Shown: piece by piece, positions 36,193 to 44,778 of the stretch
Layout: each line of letters starts with the position of its first letter
Numbering within the stretch: position 1 is the first letter of the stretch
Assembly: GCF_025947145.1 (NCBI RefSeq)
Contig: NZ_CP109999.1
Coordinates: 2,046,001 to 2,110,000 of the forward strand
From: Flavobacterium sp. N1994
Lineage (GTDB): Bacteria > Bacteroidota > Bacteroidia > Flavobacteriales > Flavobacteriaceae
Length of the DNA stretch: 64,000 nucleotides
Direction: 5' to 3'
Notes under the pieces: generated by a model
The model's input: the letters and a program-made list of their open reading frames with translations, nothing else
The model's database searches: none
What the model was told of the DNA's origin: nothing
Program-made: the position numbers and the translations under genes

Positions 36193-38061
36193 ATGAAAAA
36201 TCTATATATAGCATTAAGTTTTGTGGTCATCAGTCTTACTGTTTCGGCGCAAAATAAAAACACTAAATCAGCTGATAAATTATTCAATAGATTTGAATAT
36301 GTTGATGCAGCCAAAGAATATCTAAAATTGGTTGATAACGGCAAAGCAGACCCTTACGTTTACAAACAATTAGCCGATACCTATTACAACATGTTTAATT
36401 CTACGGAAGCTGTTAAATGGTATGCCAAAGCTACAGAGACTAATCAAGAGGCCGAAACATATTACCGCTATGCTCAAATGCTAAAAGCTAATGGGAAATA
36501 TGAGGATGCTAACAAACAAATGCAAAAGTTTGCGGCTGCAGCTCCAAGTGATTCTCGAGCTAAGGCATTTAAAGAAAATCCTAATTACGTTCCAAGATTA
36601 TTGGATAAAACCAAATTATACAATGTTAATCCTTCTGATATCAGTAGCGATAAGTCTGATTTTGGAGCGGTGCTTTACGACAACAGTTTGTATTTTGCTA
36701 GCGCTAGAAACGGAGCTAGAAAAACGTATGGTTGGACAGATGAGCCTTTCTTAGACATTTATAAAGCAGATTACAATGCTGATGGCACTATCACCAATGC
36801 TTCTCCACTAACCGATTTAAATTCTAAATGGCATGATGGTCCAATCACTATTAGTGCTGATGGAAATACGGCTTACTTTGCCAGTGAGAGTTTTAAAGAA
36901 AAAATATCGGAAAAAGATAAAAAAGCCAATGCTAAATTCAGTCAAGTGTACTTATTCAAAGCGGTTAAAACTGGAGATAAATGGGGAGACATTACGGCTT
37001 TACCGTTTAATGATAAAACCTTTTCCAACAGTAATCCAAGTTTAAGTCGTGATGGTAAAACATTGTACTTTTCTTCAAACCGACCTTCAAGTGTTGGTGG
37101 AACAGATATTTGGAAAGTAGCTATTAATGCAGACGGAACGTATGGTGAACCTCAAAACTTAGGGGTAAAAGTAAATACCGAAGGCAATGAGACTTTTCCT
37201 TTTATAGCCGATGATAACAAAACATTATATTTTGCTTCGAGTGGTAAACAAGGATTTGGTGGCTTAGATGTGTATCAAATAGATTTATCTAATGGTTCTG
37301 AAGCTAGTAATTTGGGTAAACCAGTAAATACGGAGAAAGATGATTTTGCTTTCACGTTTAATGAAAGTAAAAAAGCAGGTTTCTTATCTAGTAATCGTAA
37401 TGGAAACGACGATATCTTCGCTGTAAGTCCGATTTGTGGTGTAGATGTTCAAATTGTAGTTACAGACGCTAAAACAGGGGCTATTTTAGCTAATGCTAGC
37501 GTTTCTATATTGGATGACAAGAAAAATGTTATCGCTACTGAAATGGCTAATGCTAAAGGTGAAGTAAAATATAGAGTGGAATGTGACCGCGCTTATGTAG
37601 TGCAAGCTTCAAAAGACGGGTATGAAGGCAGTACTTTTGCAGTGACTAAAAGTAAAGGGCCATCTGCTACTGTGGCTGCTGCTTTACAACCTATCGACGT
37701 TATTGTAACAGAAACAGAAATTATTTTGAAGCCTATTTACTTTGAATTTGACAAAAGCAATATCACACAGGAAGGCGCTTTTGAGTTAGACAAACTAGTT
37801 CAGGTGATGAAAAACAATGATAAAATGGTGATCATGGCAAAATCACATACCGATAACAGAGGAAGCGACAAATACAACTTATCACTTTCTGATAGAAGAG
37901 CAAAATCTACTGTTCAATACATTGTTTCGAAAGGAATTGCTGCTGATAGAATTTCAGGAAAAGGAATGGGTGAATTAGAACCAAAAGTAGATTGCGGAAA
38001 AGATTGTACTGAAGCACAACATGCACAAAACAGACGTTCTGAATTCTTGATTGTGAAGTAA
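36193..38061 (+). CDS. OmpA-family protein with TPR and PD40 propeller (PorE-like)
   Basis: 622 residues. Signal peptide (1-20); TPR region (about 22-120, AKEYLKLVDNGKADPYVYKQLADTYY); PD40/WD40-type propeller (about 150-415, for example LYFSSNRPSSVGGTDIWK and FASSGKQGFGGLDVYQI); carboxypeptidase-regulatory-like domain (about 420-500); C-terminal OmpA peptidoglycan-binding domain (about 512-622) with IYFEFDKSNI, SHTDNRGSDKYN and NRRSEF. This domain order is that of PorE of the T9SS, which ties outer-membrane parts to peptidoglycan. It is third in the cargo operon (19 bases after the PorP/SprF gene) and likely anchors this cargo's machinery. Confidence 0.9.
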   Translation: MKNLYIALSFVVISLTVSAQNKNTKSADKLFNRFEYVDAAKEYLKLVDNGKADPYVYKQLADTYYNMFNSTEAVKWYAKATETNQEAETYYRYAQMLKANGKYEDANKQMQKFAAAAPSDSRAKAFKENPNYVPRLLDKTKLYNVNPSDISSDKSDFGAVLYDNSLYFASARNGARKTYGWTDEPFLDIYKADYNADGTITNASPLTDLNSKWHDGPITISADGNTAYFASESFKEKISEKDKKANAKFSQVYLFKAVKTGDKWGDITALPFNDKTFSNSNPSLSRDGKTLYFSSNRPSSVGGTDIWKVAINADGTYGEPQNLGVKVNTEGNETFPFIADDNKTLYFASSGKQGFGGLDVYQIDLSNGSEASNLGKPVNTEKDDFAFTFNESKKAGFLSSNRNGNDDIFAVSPICGVDVQIVVTDAKTGAILANASVSILDDKKNVIATEMANAKGEVKYRVECDRAYVVQASKDGYEGSTFAVTKSKGPSATVAAALQPIDVIVTETEIILKPIYFEFDKSNITQEGAFELDKLVQVMKNNDKMVIMAKSHTDNRGSDKYNLSLSDRRAKSTVQYIVSKGIAADRISGKGMGELEPKVDCGKDCTEAQHAQNRRSEFLIVK

Positions 38062-38085
38062 GATCAAAATAATTAAAAAACAAGA

Positions 38086-38119
38086 AGTCCCGTTAATTCA
38101 TTTTAACGGGATTTTTTTT
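38086..38119 (+). terminator. Terminator of the T9SS cargo operon
   Basis: Stem TCCCGTTAA (38088-38096) / TTAACGGGA (38103-38111) followed by eight T residues, 25 bases after the OmpA-family stop codon. Confidence 0.92.
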
Positions 38120-38183
38120 GTTTATAAGCATTGATGATGCTCTTTTAGAAGAAAGAGTTAAGTGAGGAACTAAAATGACTATA

Positions 38184-38372
38184 TCAGGAGTTGAATTTAA
38201 CAAGTCAGGAAGTGAATGTAGCTGATCAGGAGGTGAATGTAGTAAATCAGGAGGTGAATTTAACAAGTCAGGAAGTGAATGTAGCTAATCAGGAAGTGAA
38301 TGTAGCAAGTCAGGAAGTGAATGTAGCAAGTCAGGAGATGCATGTAGCAAATCAGGAGGCGAATGTAAGAAA
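38184..38372 (+). repeat. Nine tandem copies of a 21-bp repeat
   Basis: Units starting TCAGGA stand at 38184, 38205, 38226, 38247, 38268, 38289, 38310, 38331 and 38352, each exactly 21 bases. The common unit is TCAGGAAGTGAATGTAGCAAG with a few substitutions. A reading frame stays open for 74 codons (heptapeptide with QEVNV) but has only a TTG at its head, no ribosome-binding site, and keeps open simply because 21 is divisible by 3. The array fills most of the 540-base gene-free gap 38062-38601. After it a weak GGGC/GCCT stem with a T-run (about 38403-38427) and AT-rich sequence follow. Confidence 0.9.
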
Positions 38373-38548
38373 TGGGGGTCCGACTATTGTAGGCAAGAGA
38401 TTGCGGGCGAATTAAAGCCTTTTTTTATGTGTTAAATTGAACATAAAGTCACATTGTTGGGTTGTGATAAAACAAGCTCTTAATTAGCGTTATTTTGATT
38501 TGTCTTTGGCTATGTGATTCATTTGCTTTAAACACTAATAAGTGTATA

Positions 38549-38584
38549 AAAAAAGAGTCCCGAAATGATCGGGACTCTTTTTTA
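38549..38584 (-). terminator. Terminator of the TonB-receptor/lipoprotein operon
   Basis: Thirteen-base stem AAAAGAGTCCCGA (38551-38563) / TCGGGACTCTTTT (38569-38581) with a 5-base loop. It lies 18 bases beyond the stop at 38602 and is symmetric, so it could act on both strands. Confidence 0.92.
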
Positions 38585-38601
38585 TTTAAAGTACTATATG
38601 A

Positions 38602-40002
38602 TTAATTAATAACGATATTATCTATATCAACAGTTGTGGTAACAGGGGGTGCTGTTGAAATGTTAGTCCCTGTATATTCAAATACAAAATAACCGTTTCC
38701 TGTAACAGTAGCAGGAATGTTATAAACTCCTGAGCTAGAGAATGTAGTTGTTGAACCTGTTGGTAATGAAAAATTACCTGTAATATCATAAAGAGTAGCA
38801 TCAGAAATTTTCATTCCTAGCACATAGTCAACAGTTCGATAAATTTTAAGTCCTAATCCATTTGTATAAAAGCCTGCTTTGATGTCAAACTTAAAAGTAC
38901 TGGCAGCTGTCATATCAACTGGAACTATAAAATAGGTTCTATTTTGTTCAACTTCACCACCAAAAGAGGACATTTCTAAATAACCTCCAGATTTAACAAA
39001 CCACTTCTTAGTAGTGCCAACATTTGCAAAGTTTATATACTTTGGAAAGGATACAAATGACAATGAACTTGCCAATGGATTGGAAAAAGAAGTTTTATAA
39101 ATATAGTTGGAAGTTGCTGGATAACTAGAAAAATTTTCATTTACAGTTGCAGGAAAATTATAGGTTCTTGGATTCGTCAAATGAAAATCTGCTTCACTTC
39201 TTACAATGAATTGATAATCGTATGAGTATTTAGTCATTACTCCTGTTATACTTCCTCTACCTGTAGGAACATTATTAACTGAAAATGGGGCATACTGACT
39301 AATTCTACAAAAATATCTAGTTCCTCCTAAAGTTGCATCAACAATATCATGATTAGTAGCATAGCCGCCTGAATCAACATCGAAATAAGTTCTTGCGATT
39401 GAATTATCTGCAAACTGAACATTATCTATAGTAATTAAGGTATTCTGTACTGCATCTGAGGCAGCTGCACTTAATGACATGTGTCTAAGCAATTTGCTTT
39501 CGTCTACAATAGTAGCAGAAGGGAATAAATAGTTGGCCAATACTGTTCCCGAAATTCCTGTTAACTGAGTAGAATCAGCAGGATCAACAAGACCAATTTG
39601 CATTGAACCATTTACCTTTGCAATAGCAAGACCTTTTAATTTGATATATATTTTTCTACCCGTAAAAAAACCTCTTTGGAAAAGCATAGTTTGGTCAGCA
39701 CTTACACTAAATCCTATTGGAGTTCCATCGGCAGTTTGAACATCTTGAAGAGAAATAGACTTGTAAAAAGTTCCAGCAGCATCGGTAGATGTAACATAAG
39801 CTTCAATAATATCATCACCAGTATATACGGTTGGTGTTGCAGATATACCAGCAGCGATAACTTGAGCAACTGTTTTTGTTGGTGTAAAAGAATACGTTTG
39901 CACCTCTTGGCTTACACTATCGAATGTATCACTTTTTGTACAACTTGAAAAAGCTGCAAAAAGAACAACAAGTAAGCTTAATTTTAATATGCTTTTTTTC
40001 AT
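38602..40002 (-). CDS. DUF5689-type surface lipoprotein
   Basis: 466 residues. Lipoprotein signal with lipobox FSSC (Cys21). The N-terminal half resembles DUF5689: TVAQVIAAG, a GDDIIEAYVTSTDAAGTFYKSISLQD segment and GRKIYIKLKGLAI, an OB-fold-like module seen in Bacteroidota surface proteins. The C-terminal half (about 280-466) resembles a choice-of-anchor or carbohydrate-binding-type jelly roll (FSSYPATSNYIYKTSF to VDIDNIVIN). It is third in the operon behind the TonB receptor and another lipoprotein, so it is probably exposed on the outer membrane and captures or processes the receptor's ligand. Substrate unknown. Confidence 0.8.
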   Translation of the reverse strand: MKKSILKLSLLVVLFAAFSSCTKSDTFDSVSQEVQTYSFTPTKTVAQVIAAGISATPTVYTGDDIIEAYVTSTDAAGTFYKSISLQDVQTADGTPIGFSVSADQTMLFQRGFFTGRKIYIKLKGLAIAKVNGSMQIGLVDPADSTQLTGISGTVLANYLFPSATIVDESKLLRHMSLSAAASDAVQNTLITIDNVQFADNSIARTYFDVDSGGYATNHDIVDATLGGTRYFCRISQYAPFSVNNVPTGRGSITGVMTKYSYDYQFIVRSEADFHLTNPRTYNFPATVNENFSSYPATSNYIYKTSFSNPLASSLSFVSFPKYINFANVGTTKKWFVKSGGYLEMSSFGGEVEQNRTYFIVPVDMTAASTFKFDIKAGFYTNGLGLKIYRTVDYVLGMKISDATLYDITGNFSLPTGSTTTFSSSGVYNIPATVTGNGYFVFEYTGTNISTAPPVTTTVDIDNIVIN

Positions 40003-40020
40003 TTTATTTAAAATAATTTA

Positions 40021-40614
40021 TTAATAAAAAACTCTAACGTTATCAACTTGATAACCTCCTGTTAGAGATGATGTTCCTTTCACTTTGAATGCAAAATACA
40101 ATGTTCCTCTATAAGATGACAAATCGATTATTCCTGAATCAACATATACATATTTTTTGGTGTTTTGTGTTGGAAAAGTAAAAGAGACTTTTTCCCAACC
40201 TGCATTATTAAATGATACTCCATCATAATCGGTAGAAACATAAAGTTCAATTGAGTTATCAATATTACGAACAAAACCATCTTGACATGATTGAAAAAAT
40301 AATTTCTCTCCTTCTTGAGCATCCATATTGATAGGAGGTGAAATTAACCAAGAGACGTTAACTGGTTGTCCTGATTGGTAGGAGCTAAATTGAGCGTATC
40401 CATCATTATTGTATGAGCCTTGTGACCAAAGTTTGGTTCCTATTTGAGCAAAACTACTCCATCCAGTAGTTGCTAAATTACTATCATCAAAGTTTTCTGC
40501 AAAAATAGTTTTTTTGGCAGATGGCACTTCAACATCACTATCTTTTGTACAGCTTGAAAGCACTAAAGCTATCATGCTAACAAAAAGAACTGCATTACAT
40601 TTCATTGTTTTCAT
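40021..40614 (-). CDS. Surface lipoprotein with choice-of-anchor J-like domain
   Basis: 197 residues. Lipobox LSSC (Cys22), then a single jelly-roll domain: IFAENFDDSNLATTGW, VSWLISPPINMDAQEGEKLFFQS, IELYVSTDYDG and the closing YQVDNVRVFY. This resembles choice-of-anchor J/DUF5017 modules, usually non-catalytic binding domains. It lies 11 bases downstream of the TonB receptor stop and 18 bases upstream of the DUF5689 lipoprotein, so the three form one operon. It is not SusD-like: too short and without TPR helices. Confidence 0.8.
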   Translation of the reverse strand: MKTMKCNAVLFVSMIALVLSSCTKDSDVEVPSAKKTIFAENFDDSNLATTGWSSFAQIGTKLWSQGSYNNDGYAQFSSYQSGQPVNVSWLISPPINMDAQEGEKLFFQSCQDGFVRNIDNSIELYVSTDYDGVSFNNAGWEKVSFTFPTQNTKKYVYVDSGIIDLSSYRGTLYFAFKVKGTSSLTGGYQVDNVRVFY

Positions 40615-40625
40615 AGTATTTTTTA

Positions 40626-43466
40626 TTAAAAATTAATATATAAATTTAAGAAAAATGTTCTTCCGTAGCCATAAAAGTATTTTGGAGCAAAAGCTGGAGT
40701 AGCTACTGCACCAGCTCCTGGGTTATTAGGATTAACATGAGGCGTATTGTCTTGAACTAATTGAGTATAGTTAGAGTTTCTTGCTTGTTCGAAACCACCT
40801 GTTTTGTATTTTACATCTAATACATTGCTTATGCTGGCATTAAATCCAAAAGTGTTTTTGCCCACTTTCCAAGATTTTCCACCATTAAGATTCAATAAAG
40901 CGAAATCATCAAATTTCTCTTGTTTTAATAATGATGCTGCTATCGTTTCTGAAGCCCCTGGGATTGGCACTCCTGGAGAAAAAATTGGATCATCGTATAA
41001 ACGTGCTGTTCTAGTAATTGGAGCCACATCAATATAGTTGTTTGCCAAATAATTTATATTAGCACCAATAGACCAGAATTTAGGGTCTCTGTATTCTAAT
41101 CCTACAGAAGCCGCAGTTTGTGGAGTTCCAGCTTGTTTGTAGTTTTTAAGTTTTGCTTCACCATAATTAACAACAGGAGAAGTATTTGTTCCCGAAGCTA
41201 ATGCATCAATATTTAAAGACACATTTGGATTGTTATCATAAATAAACTCTCCATAAGCAGCACTTGCTGTTACCTTTAAAATGGAAAGGATTGGATATTC
41301 CATACCAAACTCTAAACCGATATTTCTTTTATTGATGTTAGAAACTGTTTCGGCAACGAATGCATTACTTTCATTAGCATTTGTAGTTGGGTCATCTATT
41401 CCGGCACCATCTCCAAAGAAGAAAGAAGTTTCCGTTTGATTTTTAATAGAAGAGTAATAAGCTGTTAATCTTGTTTTAAGTTTTGGGCTATTAATAATGT
41501 AGCTAGCGTCTGCAGATGTGATAGTTTCGCTATTAAGATTAAGCGTTGTGTTATTATTTAATCTTGCATTATTAAATGTATTTCTCAAGTTAGGCGCTTT
41601 TGTCATGTACCCTGCGTTAACAACAAAATATTGTTTCCCAGTAATTTTATAAGTAAGACCTCCTTTGAATCCGAAGTTGTCAAAAGTAACCTTGTCACTT
41701 GTACCAAATGAGTTAGTTGGATAATATCCGTTTTTATACAATCCTTCTCTTTGGTATTCAGAGCGAGAGTATGTTTGTGCTAAGAAGAAATCTACTTTTT
41801 TGTAAACAAATTTGAACTGCGTGAAAGCGTCTATATTGTTTGAAGTTAGATTGTAATTGTAACCAAATGTATCTCCAGCAACAACAGTTCTATTTGGATT
41901 GTTTAGATCTGATTGTTGTTGGTTAAACCCAACCCCAAAAAGAGTTACATCTCTAAAATACGTACCTCCTAAAAGGTCAAGCATTTTTTGGTAATTATGA
42001 GAAGTCAAATTTCTATAAGTTGCTCCTGCATTAAAGGTAATACGATCTGATAATTGAGAGTTTAAAACGGTATTTGCTGTAAACTGTTTGTCATCCGTTC
42101 TATCTTCATATAAGGTGTAGTAACTGTGACCGTCTCCACTATGTTGATTAGCATATACTAAACCGTCCCAATTGATTTGTCCATCTGCTAAAAAAGCTGC
42201 CTTTTTTAAATCTGCTTCAGCGAAATCTGGAGAATAGTTTCCATTGGTATCATAGTATGAAGTTTCATAACTCGGTAAGTTTTTATAATAGGTTGGATCT
42301 GGATTATCACCACCTTGATATGTAAGTCTAGTATTTCCAACTTTACCAAATTGATACGAAATATTAGTGTTTAAATTAGTTTTAGAAGTTACTTTCCAAT
42401 AATGACTTAATATTAATATTGGTTCTTCAACAGTTTTAATTCTTGAATTTCTGTGTTGACCATTTTGCCAACCCCAATAAGAGTTATATGTTTCACCTTT
42501 TAAATCGGTAACTTCTTGTGTGTTTGGAGAATTTTTACCTCTAACATTTTGTCCTAAAATTGAGGTAAAGTTCAAACTGTGTTTGTCGTTTATTTTCTTT
42601 TCTACACTGGCAAAAAAGGAATTTGCATTGTAGGTAGTTCCTTCAAAGAATCCTTCATTTGTAAAACGTCTAGAAGCAGAAATTACATAGGCCCAACCGT
42701 CTCTTCTCATACCAGAAGCTACAGTTCCCATTAATCTACCTGAGTAATTTGTATTGGTAACACCTGCAGATAATCTATTCCCAGGTCTATACAATGACGC
42801 TCTAGTATTGATTTCATTGGTTCCTAAAATTCCACCAAAAGAATAATCAGATGGAGCCATACCTAAAGTATATTCCTGATTTCTAGTAGCGTCATTTAAA
42901 CCTCCCCAATTACTAAATTGTGGTCTCCCGTCATAAATTTTATTCATCATAATACCATTTATCATGGTAGTTCCATATTCACTATCAAGACCTCTTATTC
43001 TGTATCTAGCTTGCCCCCAATTAAAAGCGGCCGCTTGTTGAAAGGCATCACGAGAAGCTTGTAATAAACTAGAAGTGCTTTCTGATCCACTATTGTCATC
43101 TCCTAAATCATTATCTGTAATAGCTATTAATGCAACTTGCTGATCTACAGAAATATCTTCTTCTAAGACTATAACTCCTAAATCTAACATTTTTCCTGCT
43201 TCAACATCAACTGAAAGTAACTGATCTTTGTATCCTGCTGATTTAATTTGCACTAATTGACTACCTGACGGTACTTCTTTAAATGTAAATGCACCTGTTG
43301 CATCTGTTAAGGTTGTTAAATTTGTGTTTTGAATAGTCGCAACAACATTTGGTAGAGCTTTTTGGGTCTTAGTATCTACAACTTTCCCTTTAATTCCGGT
43401 TGTTGTTTGTGCAAAAACAAAAACCACCTGCATTACAAATAAAGTACTAATAACAAGTTTTTTCAT
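40626..43466 (-). CDS. TonB-dependent outer membrane receptor
   Basis: 946 residues. Signal peptide (1-19); carboxypeptidase-regulatory-like domain (about 22-100, TGIKGKVVDTKTQKALPNVVATIQNTNL); plug domain (about 125-235, with RYRIRGLDSEYGTTMINGIMMN); a 22-stranded barrel ending in FYGYGRTFFLNLYINF. Such receptors import ligands across the outer membrane using TonB energy. The SusC signature is not obvious and no SusD gene is near, so this is not a classic polysaccharide locus. It heads an operon with two lipoproteins and is divergent from an exported nuclease/phosphatase-type protein. Ligand unknown. Confidence 0.93.
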   Translation of the reverse strand: MKKLVISTLFVMQVVFVFAQTTTGIKGKVVDTKTQKALPNVVATIQNTNLTTLTDATGAFTFKEVPSGSQLVQIKSAGYKDQLLSVDVEAGKMLDLGVIVLEEDISVDQQVALIAITDNDLGDDNSGSESTSSLLQASRDAFQQAAAFNWGQARYRIRGLDSEYGTTMINGIMMNKIYDGRPQFSNWGGLNDATRNQEYTLGMAPSDYSFGGILGTNEINTRASLYRPGNRLSAGVTNTNYSGRLMGTVASGMRRDGWAYVISASRRFTNEGFFEGTTYNANSFFASVEKKINDKHSLNFTSILGQNVRGKNSPNTQEVTDLKGETYNSYWGWQNGQHRNSRIKTVEEPILILSHYWKVTSKTNLNTNISYQFGKVGNTRLTYQGGDNPDPTYYKNLPSYETSYYDTNGNYSPDFAEADLKKAAFLADGQINWDGLVYANQHSGDGHSYYTLYEDRTDDKQFTANTVLNSQLSDRITFNAGATYRNLTSHNYQKMLDLLGGTYFRDVTLFGVGFNQQQSDLNNPNRTVVAGDTFGYNYNLTSNNIDAFTQFKFVYKKVDFFLAQTYSRSEYQREGLYKNGYYPTNSFGTSDKVTFDNFGFKGGLTYKITGKQYFVVNAGYMTKAPNLRNTFNNARLNNNTTLNLNSETITSADASYIINSPKLKTRLTAYYSSIKNQTETSFFFGDGAGIDDPTTNANESNAFVAETVSNINKRNIGLEFGMEYPILSILKVTASAAYGEFIYDNNPNVSLNIDALASGTNTSPVVNYGEAKLKNYKQAGTPQTAASVGLEYRDPKFWSIGANINYLANNYIDVAPITRTARLYDDPIFSPGVPIPGASETIAASLLKQEKFDDFALLNLNGGKSWKVGKNTFGFNASISNVLDVKYKTGGFEQARNSNYTQLVQDNTPHVNPNNPGAGAVATPAFAPKYFYGYGRTFFLNLYINF

Positions 43467-43524
43467 AAATAAAATTTATATTAATTTTTCCTTACCCTAA
43501 GTCTTAATAAAAACTTAAAGCTGA

Positions 43525-43532
43525 CAAATGTA
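43525..43532 (-). promoter_or_regulatory. -7 box of the TonB receptor operon
   Basis: Minus-strand TACATTTG (43532-43525), exact consensus, giving a leader of about 52 bases. The divergent gene uses the identical box on the other strand 20 bases away. No good -33. Confidence 0.5.
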
Positions 43533-43552
43533 CATCTTTTAATAATATTATA

Positions 43553-43583
43553 TACATTTGGCATCAAGTTTGTAGAAAACTTG
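43553..43583 (+). promoter_or_regulatory. -7 box and inverted repeat before the exported EEP gene
   Basis: TACATTTG (43553-43560) is followed at the expected transcription start by a perfect inverted repeat, CAAGTTT (43565-43571) / AAACTTG (43577-43583). The repeat could be an operator or a 5' mRNA hairpin. Confidence 0.5.
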
Positions 43584-43605
43584 ACAATTAATTAATCTAC
43601 ATTTT

Positions 43606-44715
43606 ATGAGAATTAAAAAGTTTATAGCTCTTTTCTTTGTTTTATTCGCAATTTTTGGCGCAAATGGCCAAGCAAAAAAGTATATAGTGCATACAGTTGC
43701 CTTCTACAATTTTGAAAACTTATTCGACACTATTAATGAAGCAAACATGGATGAAGAGTGGTTACCAAATGGCGTTCAAAACTGGACTTCAAAAAAATAC
43801 CATCAAAAGTTACAAAATTTGGCTAGGGTCTTATCTGAAATAGGTACCACTGAGAATCCAAATAATTCTCCAACATTGATTGGTGGTGCCGAAATTGAAA
43901 ACCGTGGAGTATTAGAGGACTTGGTAAAAGAACCATTGTTAATCAATAAAGATTATGGCATTGTTCATTTTGATTCTCCTGATAAAAGAGGAATTGATGT
44001 GGCTTTATTGTACCAAAAGAAACATTTCAAGCCTACTAGTTATAAAAACATTCCTTTGTTGATATACAAAAACCAATTAAAGAATAACGTCAAAGAAAAA
44101 AACGACAAAGACGATGCTGCCGATGACAAATCTGAGGTAGATAAAGACTTAGATAGAGTTTTTACTAGAGATGTATTATTGGTAACTGGTTTACTTGATG
44201 GAGATGAAATAAATATTATTGTAAACCACTGGCCTTCTCGTTCTGGTGGTGAAAAGAAAAGTTCTCCTTTCCGTGAGGCCGCTGGTAGATTAGATCGAAA
44301 AATAATGGATTCCATTTACAAAGTCAACCCAAATGCTAAAATCATCAACATGGGAGATTTAAATGACGGAACATACAACAAAAGTGTAAAAGAAGGTGTT
44401 GGCGCTATGCGTAAAAGAGAAGAGGTGAAACAATTTGGTGTTTACAATCCGTTTGAAGAAATGTTCTACAAAGGAAATGCGACTCTTTTTTATCGTGATG
44501 CTGGAGATATTTTTGACCAAATTATGGTTTCCGAAACTTTAATTCAAAAAGATTTTTCAAGTTTCCGTTATTGGAAAGCTGGAATTTACAACAAGCCATT
44601 TATGATAAGTACCGTCGGTCAATATAAAGGCTATCCGCTAAGGCATAGTATGACAGAAGTTGGATATAGTGATCACTTCCCTTCTTATATTTATCTGATA
44701 AAAGAAACGAAATAA
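43606..44715 (+). CDS. Exported endonuclease/exonuclease/phosphatase family protein
   Basis: 369 residues with a signal peptide ending ANGQ (about 1-22). The EEP fold (DNase I-like) is recognisable: VAFYNFENLFDT near the mature N-terminus, IGGAEIENRGVLEDL (metal-binding Glu), NHWPSRSGG, the NMGDLND catalytic Asn/Asp motif and the closing SDHFPSYIYL with Asp-His. Members cleave phosphodiesters in nucleic acids or phospholipids. A charged, repeat-poor insert (about 165-190, rich in Lys and Asp) follows the second motif. Divergent from the TonB receptor operon with a 139-base shared control region, it probably supplies nucleotides or phosphate as a partner of that locus (inference). Confidence 0.88.
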   Translation: MRIKKFIALFFVLFAIFGANGQAKKYIVHTVAFYNFENLFDTINEANMDEEWLPNGVQNWTSKKYHQKLQNLARVLSEIGTTENPNNSPTLIGGAEIENRGVLEDLVKEPLLINKDYGIVHFDSPDKRGIDVALLYQKKHFKPTSYKNIPLLIYKNQLKNNVKEKNDKDDAADDKSEVDKDLDRVFTRDVLLVTGLLDGDEINIIVNHWPSRSGGEKKSSPFREAAGRLDRKIMDSIYKVNPNAKIINMGDLNDGTYNKSVKEGVGAMRKREEVKQFGVYNPFEEMFYKGNATLFYRDAGDIFDQIMVSETLIQKDFSSFRYWKAGIYNKPFMISTVGQYKGYPLRHSMTEVGYSDHFPSYIYLIKETK

Positions 44716-44720
44716 ATTTT

Positions 44721-44751
44721 TAAAGTCCCAATGATATTGGGACTTTTTTAT
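44721..44751 (+). terminator. Terminator of the exported EEP gene
   Basis: Ten-base stem AAGTCCCAAT (44723-44732) / ATTGGGACTT (44736-44745) with a GAT loop and a T-run. Confidence 0.9.
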
Positions 44752-44778
44752 TTTGTAATTTCGTCAAAATAATTTACC

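Noticed and set aside
38184..38372. CRISPR array
   Set aside because: The units follow each other without spacers and no cas gene is in the window.
38191..38415. 74-codon frame with QEVNV heptads in the 21-bp array
   Set aside because: It begins with TTG, has no ribosome-binding site, and stays open only because the repeat length is a multiple of three. Kept as a repeat.
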